From positions 13,710,646 through 13,774,645 of the forward strand of contig NC_052357.1 of the NCBI RefSeq assembly GCF_009727055.1: a stretch of 64,000 nucleotides of DNA, given 5' to 3'. Of this stretch, positions 34,967 to 46,500 are shown in pieces (position 1 is the first letter of the stretch; each line of letters starts with the position of its first letter). The stretch is from Benincasa hispida (Eukaryota; Streptophyta; Magnoliopsida; Cucurbitales; Cucurbitaceae). The position numbers and the translations under genes are program-made. The notes beneath the pieces are model-generated. The model was given only the letters and a program-made list of their open reading frames with translations. It made no database searches and was not told the origin of the DNA.

Positions 34967-36184
34967 AATGCTTGGGAATCAGTGAGATTTCAATTGCAAT
35001 TGAATTAAGGCCGGTTTAGTATTGCTTTTGAAATAACAAAAAAATTATTTTAGGAGAATCTTAACTATCTGTTTAGTAAAACAACTTATTTATTAATCTA
35101 CTTAGAATCACTTCTAAAATTGTTTTAATCTGCCAAAGTTATTTGATGGAGAATTTAGATTTTAGTTTTCCTAAAAATTTGGTATCTTTTCTCATCTATC
35201 TCAAATTTTCATTTCATCAATTTATTTTCTCACGTTTAATCCAAATTTTAATTGGTTCAAATTCTTATAACAATTATTCTTTTCAAAGAAATTATTTCAT
35301 AATTTTTTTAATTAAACAAAAATGATTGCATTTCAAATCATATATATTTTCAAATAATTATATAACTAAATTACACTAATTTAGTATTAATTTACCAAAC
35401 ACCTTAACTAGTTTTTTTTTTTTCCTAATCTTAACATTAAAATTTACCAAACATTCTTTTACATCTATCTACATTAATTTTTCTAGAAGCATAGCTACCA
35501 ACAATTATTTTAAAAACTACAACAATTCCAAATGAAGCCTCGACCAAAATAATAAATTAAAAAACCCAAATGATTATACATTAAAAGGGATACTACTGCA
35601 TCAAGTAATTCTCAACCTAGTTCCTAATTTTTAAAAATTCTGAATTTTCCTTCATATGTTAGAAATTAATCAAGCCAAAGAGTTGGCTAAAATTTGTTAA
35701 TAAAAAAGTTTGTTGTCGCCAGATAACATATTTAGACAAAGACAAGTTGGCATGTTGATGTCAATTCAGATCATGGATGATTTTTATTGCGATGATTAGC
35801 GCATTGGAATCTTTGTGTTAAATAGAATTAGAGTTGTATATGCATAGTCTAAAAAGTTTAAATATAAAAGGATGAATATTTAAAGATTTTAATTACTTTA
35901 AGACATAGACTCTTTTTAGGTCACAATTTTTAAATTATGTTTATTTCTTCTCAAATTATATATTTTCACGTATTTTAAATAAAAATTTGAATTTTTAATC
36001 AATTTTTTAAAATAAAAAAATAAGTTTTTACTTTCTAACAACTATTTTTCCTTTTTCTAAAAAAAAAAAAAATCAATACTATTATATATTTTCAAAATTA
36101 GGGAAGTTGATTCTATTATATATTTTCAAAATTAGGGAAGTTGATTTGAATTCTACCCCCCAACTTACCTTTACCATGTAATTA
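34967..36184. other. AT-rich intergenic DNA with a 34-bp tandem duplication
   Basis: A unit starting CTATTATATATTTTCAAAAT occurs twice in tandem at 36079-36146. Otherwise A/T runs; no gene recognised. Confidence 0.6.
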
Positions 36185-36610
36185 CTTTAAATGGTAAAAC
36201 TATTTGAAATATTTATAAATATAACAAAATGTCAGTGTCCGTCAGTAATAGACTACAATAAATATCTATTGATGATATTGATACATATCGATGGACAATA
36301 AAATTTTATTATATTTATAAATAAGTTAGTTCATTTTCGTTTATTTTAAACTAGTCCTATTATATATTTATATCTAAAATTCTATTTAAAAAAGGAATTT
36401 TTCACAGATAGAAAATGTCAAACAATTTACAAAAATAGAAAAAAAAATTTATATAAGCGTCTATCATGTAATATCAATGATAGATTTCTATTAGTTTTTA
36501 TCACTATAATAAATATTAATAAACTTCTATCTACATATATAAAAAAATTTAAATTTTATTATTTTGTATAAATAATTTAGTATATTTTTCCAGATTTGAA
36601 AAGTTCTTAA
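36185..36610. mobile_element. Two adjacent MITEs of the CTATCA/TGATAG family
   Basis: The copy at about 36185-36355 (ATGGTAAAACTATTTGAAAT...CTATTGATGATATTG...TTATATTTATAAATAAG) is followed by a second, more decayed copy at about 36405-36610 (GCGTCTATCATG...AATGATAGATTTCTATTAG). Their order and spacing suggest independent insertions in the distal DUF538 promoter. Confidence 0.55.
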
Positions 36611-36698
36611 CAAAAATAGTCAACCAATTCAAAATTTGTCTTACCATTTTCCATTTTTTTCCAATACAAATCCGAGTGCAGACTTCCATGCATATGCA

Positions 36699-36950
36699 AA
36701 ACGCCACGTGTACTTCATCCACAACTTCATGAAACGTGGCATCACCTCAGGCACTATCTTTTATTACGTGGCGTTCATGCATTTGATAACACAAAATTTG
36801 CGTGCTACCTTGTCATAAATACATAAACGTCCGCATGACGATCCTCTAACGCCTCAGTACGGCTCCGTCAGTGTGCCGTTAGGGCTTTGAAATGGAGTTG
36901 ACGTGTAATTGTCAGAGGTGGGACCACCTACCTTGTTACTGTGACACGTA
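36699..36950 (+). promoter_or_regulatory. Cluster of ACGTG (G-box/ABRE-like) cores upstream of the DUF538 gene
   Basis: ACGTG or CACGT cores lie in CCACGTGT (36704-36711), AAACGTGGC (36732-36740), TTACGTGGCG (36764-36773), TGACGTGT (36899-36906) and GACACGTAG (36943-36951). This 250-bp stretch is markedly more GC-rich than its flanks and lies 0.75-1.0 kb upstream of the ATG at 37698. G-box cores bind bZIP and bHLH factors, so ABA or light/stress responsiveness is a possible inference. Confidence 0.5.
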
Positions 36951-37630
36951 GCGGCATCCAGTAGAACCGTACAGCTGTCAACTTGTCACATTTTCCAATA
37001 TTATTATTTTATTTTAATTATTATATAATATATTAATAATATTGATATTATTTTTTGAGTTTTAAATATCAAAGTTGGGAATGACGAAAAGCTTCTATTC
37101 CCATTGGTCACCTTTTGGTTTAGCTTTGGCATTGGTCAGTTTGTAGCCTCATACAGAGGAGAGAATGACCAAACTACCCTTTCCTGATGTCATTCCCTAA
37201 AGGAAAATATCTACAAATTGGCCATTTTTAGAATTATAATTGACCAAAACTAACATTTACATTTTTTTTTCCACATTTGATAAATAATCAATAGACCAAT
37301 CTTGTTTGATATTGGAAACATATTCCAAAAGTTTATGGCTTATAGACAATTGAAAATTTTATAAGTCAAGACAAAAATTTTTAATATATATTTTTATAAT
37401 TACATAACATTGTCTAGAACTTTACGTAGAGTTATATATATATAGTACGGCGACTTAAATCAAAATATTTCCACAATAACGGGTATTGTATTCACATTTC
37501 GTAAACAACGAAATCTCTTTCAAAAACTTCCATATAGAATTTTGTACTATTGATTAGGCGGCAAAAACAAAGTAAAGTCACCTAGATTTTATCATAACAA
37601 AAAACACTCAACTTTTCCTATTGTTTTAGT

Positions 37631-37638
37631 TATAAAAA
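37631..37638 (+). promoter_or_regulatory. TATA box of the DUF538 gene
   Basis: TATAAAAA lies 60 bp upstream of the start codon at 37698. It implies a short leader of about 30 nt. Confidence 0.6.
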
Positions 37639-37697
37639 CACACATTGGTCTTATTATTTCTTCTTCAATAGACACTCAAACACATAAAATTATAATA

Positions 37698-38111
37698 ATG
37701 GCGGATCCAAAAGAAGGTGGGATAGTGAAAAGGGGGCATGAGGAAGGGCTTGAACTGGCCGTAGCCCTTTTAAAGGAGTTTGAGTTGCCAGAGGGGCTAC
37801 TCCCTCTAGCCGACGTGGTGGAAGTTGGGTATGTGAAGGAGACTGGCTACGTCTGGATCGTGCAGAGGAAAAAGGTGGAGCACGAATTCAAAATGGTGAG
37901 TAAGTTGGTGAGTTATGACTCGGAGATTACTGGGTTCATTTTGAATAAGAGGATTAAAAAGCTTAAGGGTGTCAAGGCTAAAGAGTTTCTGCTTTGGCCT
38001 CCTGTTAATGATATCTACATCGATGATCATTCAACAGGAAAGATTCATTTCAAGAGCCTTGCTGGTGTCACCAAAACTTTTCCGATTCAAGCCTTTGCTG
38101 CAGGCCAGTGA
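37698..38111 (+). CDS. DUF538 family protein, 137 aa, single exon
   Basis: An uninterrupted frame from ATG (MADPKEGGIVKRGHEEGLEL) to TGA. DUF538 spans roughly residues 15-130: the LLKEFELPEGLLPLADVVEV motif, then GYVKETGYVWI, the Tyr-rich beta region ITGFILNKRIKKLKGVKAKE and the GKIHFKSLAGVTKTFPIQAF end. Known: DUF538 is a plant-specific family of small, mostly uncharacterised proteins; members have been reported as stress-responsive, and structural resemblance to lipid-binding BPI-type folds has been proposed. No signal peptide is seen (charged N-terminus), which fits the cytosolic rather than the secreted subgroup. Coding GC is well above the flanks, and the length is near the family minimum. 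It sits alone, with a TATA box 60 bp upstream and a GC-richer ACGTG cluster further up. Confidence 0.93.
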   Translation: MADPKEGGIVKRGHEEGLELAVALLKEFELPEGLLPLADVVEVGYVKETGYVWIVQRKKVEHEFKMVSKLVSYDSEITGFILNKRIKKLKGVKAKEFLLWPPVNDIYIDDHSTGKIHFKSLAGVTKTFPIQAFAAGQ

Positions 38112-38318
38112 CAAATCATATAATTAATAATAATTCATATCCATCCTTGTTCTTGTTTGTTTTTTTTTAAAGAAAATTTACTTTATCATGTCTGCGTCTT
38201 TTGGTTGTTGAAGTATGTTTGATTTGGACACGAATTCAAATTCAAGCGTGTTACTGGATGGTTATCATAATTTCAAAGGTGGATAAAATTATTTTATGTT
38301 TCACAATTATTGCACCTG

Positions 38319-38362
38319 ATATATATATGTATGTATGTAGTATGTATGTATGTATGTATGTC
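38319..38362. repeat. TATG/TA microsatellite in the DUF538 3' flank
   Basis: (AT)n passing into (GTAT)n, with one interruption. Confidence 0.9.
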
Positions 38363-38399
38363 TGTTTGTCAAATTCCATGTACTACCTTTGATGTGATC

Positions 38400-39757
38400 A
38401 TTTGGTCTTTTTGTAAACAACGGCGAAATACATTCTAATGATGGCAATTTAAAGAAATTGCTTTTCTTTTGATTAAAAAAAATTATGATAACAATTATCG
38501 CTTTTTATGAGACAATTGAAAAATGGATGATTTTAAAAATATAAATAAATGGTTAATAAATTGATATAGTCAAATTTTAACATATATTTTTTTATAAATA
38601 AGTTTACTCGAGAATTTTATCGCATTAAAGATAAAATTGAACATTCTAAAAGATTAAAGATCAAAATTATGAGAACCATTTAAAAGAGACCATTCACGAA
38701 AAGTTAAGTTCTCTTCATTTACTTTTAAAAGTGAAGGTTGTGTTTGCTCATTACAAGGTGAAAGTTTTGATGAGATTTTCGTAAGGATGACATCTTTTTA
38801 GGGGCATGAATGGAATTTGGTTTATGCTATGAAATTGAATGAAATTTGACCTTATACTGACTTAAATGTACTGTGAAATTATCGATTCAACCCAATGTAT
38901 TAAGGAGCGAACATGATGTTATTTTTTCATTTCTCTTCTTGCTTCTACCTCTTGCTTATTTGATTTTTTTCTCATCAAATCTGGCTCATGCTCCCTTCGG
39001 ATTCTTCCTCTTGTTTGATTCTTTTTCTCGCTTCTTCCTCTCGCTCCTTGATCTCGCTCTAATTCATGCTATGGTTTCAAGAAGGATTAAAAAAATGTTG
39101 CAGAGAACGAACATAGGATTAAATTTTTTTTTGCAGAAGAACTACAGATGACTAAAAAAAGGTACAGGGAAAGAATGATAAAAAAAGATTCAAAAAGAAG
39201 AAGGATTGCAAAAAAGTTGCAGAGGACGAGAAATGTGAAGAACGTTCAGAGAGCGAGAAACGAGAAGAGCGAACGTGTGCATATAGAAAAAACGAGAAAA
39301 GCGAATGTGTGCAAAGAGCAAAAATCGAGAAAAGCGAACAAGTAAGAGGAAGAAATAATTGATTTTGGTAATTTCACAAGAGGAAGATGTAAGCAAAATG
39401 CCCAAAACTCATGTGTTTTCAAAACCTAGGATAAATTTCATTTCGGTCTCTTGGACAATCTATACCATTTATTAGAGTAGGATGCCAGCAAATTGAGAAA
39501 CATTTACCAATATCATCTTTTGAGAAGATATTATTATTATTATTGGGTTAAATTATAAAAAATATTTTAAACTTTGTCATCTATTAAAAAAATACCCTTA
39601 ATCTTTCTAAAGCTTTAATATTACATCGCTTTAAAAAATGTTTAAAAAATACTATTGTTGTAAAATTCTATTAAAACGTTGGATGGAAACTTGACGTAAC
39701 CAAACACTGGACCACGGTGTTGTTTTTCTTTTTCTTTTTCTTTTTTAAATTTAATAT

Positions 39758-39797
<40 letters not shown>

Positions 39798-40084
39798 CTA
39801 ATTACTAGAAATATATGTCGTTTTTAAACTTATAATTGAAATATTGTAGGTTTGTTCCTTCGGCCTCTTGAAGAGACAAAGTGCATCCTTTTACCTATAA
39901 ATTTATTTAAAAACAAATAAAAAATGGAGAACATCATTGTCTATTTAAGAGACAAGAATGTAATAGTTTTACTAAAAGTAGAATTTGGCTACATTGGAGA
40001 AGCTTCCTAAGATTTTGGAGGTCTTAAGATTGAGGTTTGCATCATTCTTTTTCCTTTCGTTATTTTATTGGATTATTTTCAAAT
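38400..40084. other. AT-rich intergenic DNA with a purine-rich block and (TA)n
   Basis: A pyrimidine-rich then purine-rich stretch at 38920-39350 gives low-complexity Lys/Arg-rich frames on either strand that are not convincing genes. A (TA)n tract lies at 39771-39796. Confidence 0.55.
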
Positions 40085-40255
40085 AAAAGAAAATGAGCTA
40101 ATTTATTTATATATATAACAAAATTTTACTATCTGTTAGTAATAGATCATGATAGATGTTACCGCGATATACTATGAGTAGACATTGACATTTTGTTATA
40201 TTTAAAAATATTTTACAAAAATTTATCATTTAAAACAATTGTCCCTTTTAGTTTC
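40085..40255. mobile_element. MITE of the CTATCA/TGATAG family
   Basis: Contains ACAAAATTTTACTATC, GATCATGATAGATG and GACATTTTGTTATATTT, the arrangement seen in the copy at 23130. Confidence 0.55.
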
Positions 40256-40713
40256 TTATTCTTTTGAGATTTTTGAAAAGTATTTATTTTTTGGAATATA
40301 TGATTAAATGGTTAATGAAATTGTTAGATAACTAGATATTATAATATTAAATAAATTACACTTTTGGTTCCTTACACTATTTGTGTCAAATTTTGTCCCT
40401 AAATATTAAAATTAAACAAACAAATCTCCAATATTTAGGAGAGAGTAAATCTCAATCCCTCGATTAACAAAAACGGTTGATCATTAATGGAGGTGCTAGT
40501 CGAAAATCTTCAAAAATAAAATAATAAAAAAATAAAACTAAAATTAATCATTTTTATTATAATTATTGTTTTAAAAGATCCACACATACCCACTGATTAA
40601 TTATTAGTGAAAATTTAATTCTTAAATGAAAAAAAAACCTTTTGAGAATCCCACATGCTATTTTATTATTTTATTTAATAAGTGTGAAATTATTAATTGC
40701 TAAGTTTAATAAG

Positions 40714-41400
40714 TGTGAAATGATTTTATTTAAATAATAAATTTTTTATTTTATTATTATTTAAAAATAAAGAAAAAAAAAATTTCTTCAATCTTCTCGA
40801 GCGCTTCTTACGTGTGGTCCTCACACACGTTCCACGGTTGCATGCAAGTTAATAGTGTGGCACGTGTGTGTGAAATGATTTTATTTAAAAAAAACAATAA
40901 ATTTTTTATTTTATACTATTTTATTATTTTTATTTAAAATTAAAAAAAAAAAGAATTTTTCTTCAATCTTCTCGGGCGCTTCTTACGTGTGGTCCTCGCG
41001 CATGTTCCACAGTTACACACTTTTCTCGTTGTTCATTTCGCATCACCGTTGGCCTTTAAGGCCTATAAATTGCACGAGCTTCTCCAGTTCTACACAACAC
41101 AAAAATTACACAGTCTCTTCTTTCTCTCCCATTTTCTTCTTTCTTTACGAGTTTAGTTTTTCGAGCATATCAGTATTGAAGGGTGTGAGTTTTTCGATTA
41201 GTTCCAGTATAGTTATGTTTGAGACAGTGTTTTCTAGGTTGTTTTATCCTGGGAATGGCGTGACCATTGTTGAACTACTTGCACAAAAGGTAGAGTGACG
41301 AAACATCTTAAAGAGAGCGAGCTCTGCAACTCAGTTTGTAACAGTTTCTATTTTGCAGGTTCAATTCCGACGACTGACACTGTTCGATCGTACTTGTCTT
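40714..41400 (+). mobile_element. Copia-like LTR fragment with duplicated U3
   Basis: Two tandem copies (40714-40867 and 40868-41023, period 154 bp) share GTGTGAAATGATTTTATTTAAA, CTTCAATCTTCTCG(A/G)GCGCTTC and TTACGTGTGGTCCTC. They are followed by a promoter-like segment with TATAAAT (41064-41070) and a leader running to about 41400. The layout, duplicated upstream motifs and then a TATA box, looks like an LTR U3/R. No pol sequence, second LTR or target duplication was found nearby. The 103-codon frame at 40987-41298 is not recognisable. Confidence 0.5.
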
Positions 41401-42059
41401 CTGTCCATCGAAGGTTACTATTAATTATTGAAACATAGAAAAAAAAATCATTAAAAAAAAGTTCAAAAGTTCAAAATTGAAAGTTAAGGGACTACAATAA
41501 ACAATTTGAACGTTCAAGGAAAATATATATATAAAAAAATGAAAGATAAAATAAAATGAAAATATTGACACGCATCTCATGAGACTAAAACTCTGGAACT
41601 TAAAAATTCTTAAGTTTGCACCTCAACTAGGGTTAAGTTCAAGAATAATATGATTTTTAAAAGTAATGACAAAAATGAGGTACATAGGAAAGAAATTTCA
41701 AAAGTGACGTTGAAGACAAAAGTATCGACAAAAATAGGATGGTTTTTTGTGGAAAGAAAAATCGTGTACTTGGTACACGATTACCTCTCAATCCAATCAG
41801 CGTTCATAGACTTGGTCAAAGGACCAAACTCGTGGACGGGGTCCACGATTTATTTATTTATTTTTTCTAATTTTGATTTTTTTTTAATTTCAAACTAACA
41901 ATTTTGCTTTTTAGTATAAAAAACTACGACTCATCATAAAATGTAGTTTCATTAATTATTTAATTTCAAAATAGAAGTTTACATGAAATTAAAAGTTTGA
42001 ATTACAAGTAACTCATTTTTCCACTGGGGGAGGTCGTCTTTGTGTGCTTCTAAATTAAC

Positions 42060-43110
42060 TTCGCCTTGTTACCGTTGTCGTCTACGATGAATACGTCTTC
42101 GATCAGTATTAGCAATATTGAGTTATTTTATCTATTGAATAATACTTTCTACATTTACCAAGGTTTGATCATACATTGAACCCAACCTTGGTAAATTGTG
42201 TTGTATTGAATAGTACTGTACATTTTCAACAAAATTATTTTGTACGATGAAAAAAATTAATACTAAATAATGTTCATATCATGTATTTGAGAAATGTAAG
42301 ATAATCCAACTCTTACCATGCAGTAATAGTAAGCGCCTTTAGGTGTGATAAATTGTCTCGTGGTTGGATTGTACAAGGAAAAATAGTCATTTGATACTTC
42401 CGGTCCATTTGTTATTTCTCCATGTGCACAACAATCATGACGTGCATGCCAGTACGATATATAGTCTATGTGAATCCGACGCCAGTCTTGGTCATGCTTA
42501 CCCCTCAAATCAATCTGGTGTAGTGCCAAAAATGTATAGCACAACAAAGGTATCGTTTGTAGTAGACCAAACTATCTCAATACACGGTCTGATTGATGCA
42601 CTATATTATATGGAAGCATATAAGAGGGCTACAACCAAATATCTTGACCATTACGACAGTAATTAGGGAGTAATGACCAAATATCTTGTGTGTTTGGCAT
42701 CCAATTAATATGAGAAAAAAGGAATAATTAGACACCAAAAAAGTTTGTAAGATTTATTTGTTATCTGATTGTGCATCAGTCAGTCAAATATTTGTCAGTA
42801 TACTAGCAACATATTTGTTGACTGTTCAGAGGCAACTAATATACCACTCCATCTATTTTTTTTTAAATACAATCAATTTATTTTATTCTAAAAAATGATA
42901 ACGGAATAAATATACAAATAAAATAATACCTAGCACTTAGTGGATGATGACCTAGGGATTGTAATTGGACTTGTGGTGCTATAATTTTAAATCTTTCATA
43001 AGCCCATACTTGTGGAAGTATCACTGGTCCCACTATTTCCAATGCTCGTATATTAGTAGCCCGATAAAGTTCTCTATAAAGCCATGCAAGGCAGGCATAC
43101 CCCACTAGTA
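42060..43110 (-). pseudogene. Plant mobile domain ORF of MULE-2, degenerate
   Basis: The best-preserved segment (43105-42950) reads ACLAWLYRELYRATNIRALE then IVGPVILPQVWAYERF, a hallmark of the plant mobile domain (aminotransferase-like / PMD). Further downstream, pieces such as GKHDQDWRRIHIDYISYWHA (42500-42430) belong to the same domain. Frameshifts and stops interrupt it. A near-identical copy of this part forms 1-1030. PMD genes are known passengers of plant Mutator elements and have been domesticated in some lineages (MAIL1/MAIN); this copy is not intact. Confidence 0.8.
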
Positions 43111-43530
43111 CGTACCAACACGCTCGAAATCAGATAGCAGGGGGATAAACATAAGATGTACCAGAGTGTTTGACTTGTCAGCGAACAAGAATCCTCCAAT
43201 AGGCTGCATAATGTATGCTCGTGCATACTACAGTAGAATTTCTATCCTATATCGGTTGTGAACGATGGGTATTTTGTTGATATAGTTGCACATGATTAGA
43301 AGGACCAGGATCCATGATGCACAAATATTGAAAGAGTATAAACACATATTAATATAGTCAATTCCATAACAGATTCTATTACATAGAAAAATTCATTACA
43401 TAACAAATTCAAATTGCATAAAAAAATCCATTACATAACAAATTCAAATTACATAACAAAATCAATTACATAAAAAAGTCCATCACATAAAAAGTCAATT
43501 ACATAAAAAAGTCCATTACATAACAAATCA

Positions 43531-46500
43531 TCAATGGTCCGAAGAGGGAGCACCTAATGTACATTGTGGACAAGTACACTTGTTATGTCCTTCTCCCTTT
43601 ATACATCAAACTTTTTGGTTAGCCTCTCTCCAATTCATTTCATTATAAATTCGTGTTCTCTTTGGGCGACCCTGTTTTCTCAGTTAGTCTGCATTTGGAC
43701 AAACTTCTATAAATGATAATTTTGGCCAATAATCTGGGTGTTGTATTGGATGGAAGCGACCTTTATAACATCACTTAAAATGTGACAATTTGCAGTATTC
43801 ATCCGTAAGAGGTAGGTATGTCAAATGCATGTAGTTACAAACTGCAATTACACGAGAGCATGAAATCTTGAATTGCTGCCATTTATAACAAGAACAAACC
43901 CCTTCTTTCAAGGTCACAACTTGTGTGTGTTGACATCTATAGAGAGAAATCATACTTATGTCAGTTTGTATTTAAAAAGTTTGGGTTTCCCTATCAATAG
44001 ATGTTACTAAATGTGCAGATGCTTATTTGTGTCGCCTCTTAAATTTTCTCATGGTATATTCTGTATACATGTCTCCACGGTCGAGTGCTTCGACGTTCAA
44101 AATATAGTATCGTGCGATAGAATGTGTGCCTAACCAAGAAGTAATCGGTAATATTCTAGCACCTTTGAAAACCCCATTCATACATTTAGCTGTATTGCTT
44201 GTCATCCACCATAGCGGCACCTATCATCATGTGATTGTGTCCATTTTTTCAAGTCAATATCAGAAAAATATTCAAGCACTCAGGTTCAATTGCTTCAACT
44301 CTTTCATGCACCTAATGAACTTGCGCTTTCGGTGCTGATTTCTTGCCTTAAACACCAAATCTTTTAGTTTCTTCGATTTGTATTTCGTATTGAAATTACT
44401 AGCAACATGACGAGGACAATATCGATGGTACGCTCTAGGTTCACTCCAACCTATTTCTTCATTGTTAATTATAGTGAGAATGCCCTTATGTCTATTAGAA
44501 ACCAAGCAAATACCATCTCGTTGGCTAACATATTCACACAATGCCTACAGAAACCATGACCAACTGGACGAGTTCTCTCCTTCAACAATAGCAAAAGCAA
44601 GGGGAAATATGTAGCCGTTTGCATCAATTGATAAAACGGTTAATAGTTTCTCCTTATGCTTTTTGTACAAATGAGTTCCATCAATATGAGTTAATGGTCT
44701 ACAATATTTGAACCATTCTTTTGTTGGACTGAAGGACCAGAAAACTCGAACAAAAATAGTCGTACCTGGCACATCAGATGGAAGAAAATACCAATCCGAT
44801 CGTTTTCCATGATTGTAATGCACAATAACACTCAATCAATACGAAAACTCTGAATATGATTTCTCCCAATCACCAAACACAATAATCAATGTTTTACTCT
44901 TGGCTTGCCACAGTCATCTATAATTAATATTATACTTATATTATTTTTTAATTGCTTCTTGGAGTAAGGCCACATGAATCCCAGGATCAGCTCTAATCAT
45001 ATTTTGGATTTCAATACTCATAAAATTGGAACCAAGCTGTGAATGATCCTGTGTCAATTCTGAGGACAAACATGAGTGCTCCCCTTCAAGTCTAGTAATT
45101 TTAAACATCCCATGAGTTTTACGCCGACATGCCCATAACCTCCAATCATAACCATCCTTCCACATCCTTCCACTGTTTGCATCTCACATACCAAATATCT
45201 TAGTTCGATTCTACTACGACGATCTCATAGTGTTTTGTCATGTAGTATTTTTAATGGCCAGTTGTAGATTTTCTTTAGTATCAAGTTGTTGGGGTTGATG
45301 CCCTAAAGTCTCGTGTCCTGTAGTTTGTAAACAATTTTGTACGAACGCTTGTGATGTATAATATATATAATATTTACTTCACTTCTTGACTTTGCACATT
45401 TAGATGTTTTTTTTTACCACAAACCAATAAACTTAATATCCCTGGTTGTCTTATGTAACTTAAGCATGTATGTAGTGACATAAGTGGATCATATCTTAAG
45501 TGACAACCAAAATGGTCTGTAGTATATAGATATAGGAGGGAAACTTTATCCTGGTAACGCTACGGACGTGGCCCGCTTTGTGGAATAGTTACAAGTGTTG
45601 TGACTTATCACAGATGGTTTGATCCTGATCATTCGTGTAGGGGACATGCGAGCGGGGGCGTCTTATTCAAAGAGTTTGTATAATATCTGACCACAAAGTG
45701 TTACGTCTCATCATATAACTCCATTCATGACAGAAATTTCACTTCACTAGGATGATCGTAGGTAACATGACCTCAATTCTAAGTGAGTTAGGAACTCCTG
45801 CCATTAAGGGCGGTTCTTTGATTTGCATGGGTGCGAGTGGCCAGAGAACCAACTTAAACCTACCACTTTGGGGATTCATCTGATTTGGGAGCTGGGAACT
45901 CAGCTTCACAAGATGGAGTTCACTCCTTCCCCAAAGCAGGGATAAGTAGATAGATTTCTCTTTTAAAGGTTGATCCCGGGGTTTGAACGATGTGGTGCCA
46001 CACCTTCTAATAGCTCGAGAGGTGTTCACACATAGTAGGACTATGTTGTATTGTTCATTAGAGGGATCAGTGGTACTTAAGGAATAAGATGTAACTACAG
46101 GGGCAAAACGGTAAATTGGTCCAACTGTACTTACGAGCATCTGTGAAGGGTCATCGTACTAATGATTGGTTATATCCAAAGAACATAGAAATATATCTAT
46201 GGTAAGAAGAGTTCAACTGTCGATCTTTAGTGGAATGCCTGGCCGTTAACGGATGGTGGATATCGTGGCTAAAGAGTTTAGTCAGTTATTCACATACTGT
46301 TGGAGCTTCGAGCCATAGGTTCATAAGGTCCCCTTGGTAGCTTGGATACAAGTTGAGAATCAGTTTTTGGGTCAGTTTGAAATATTCAAATTAACAAGAG
46401 GGAGTTCGATTATATATGATATAATTGAACTAATTAATTATATATGATATAATTAACTTTATGTATGAGATACATTAATTTGGAGAAATTTGGATATAAA

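Noticed and set aside
38873..39405. Lys/Arg-rich and Phe-rich frames on opposite strands
   Set aside because: They derive from a pyrimidine-rich then purine-rich low-complexity tract, without splice or promoter context.
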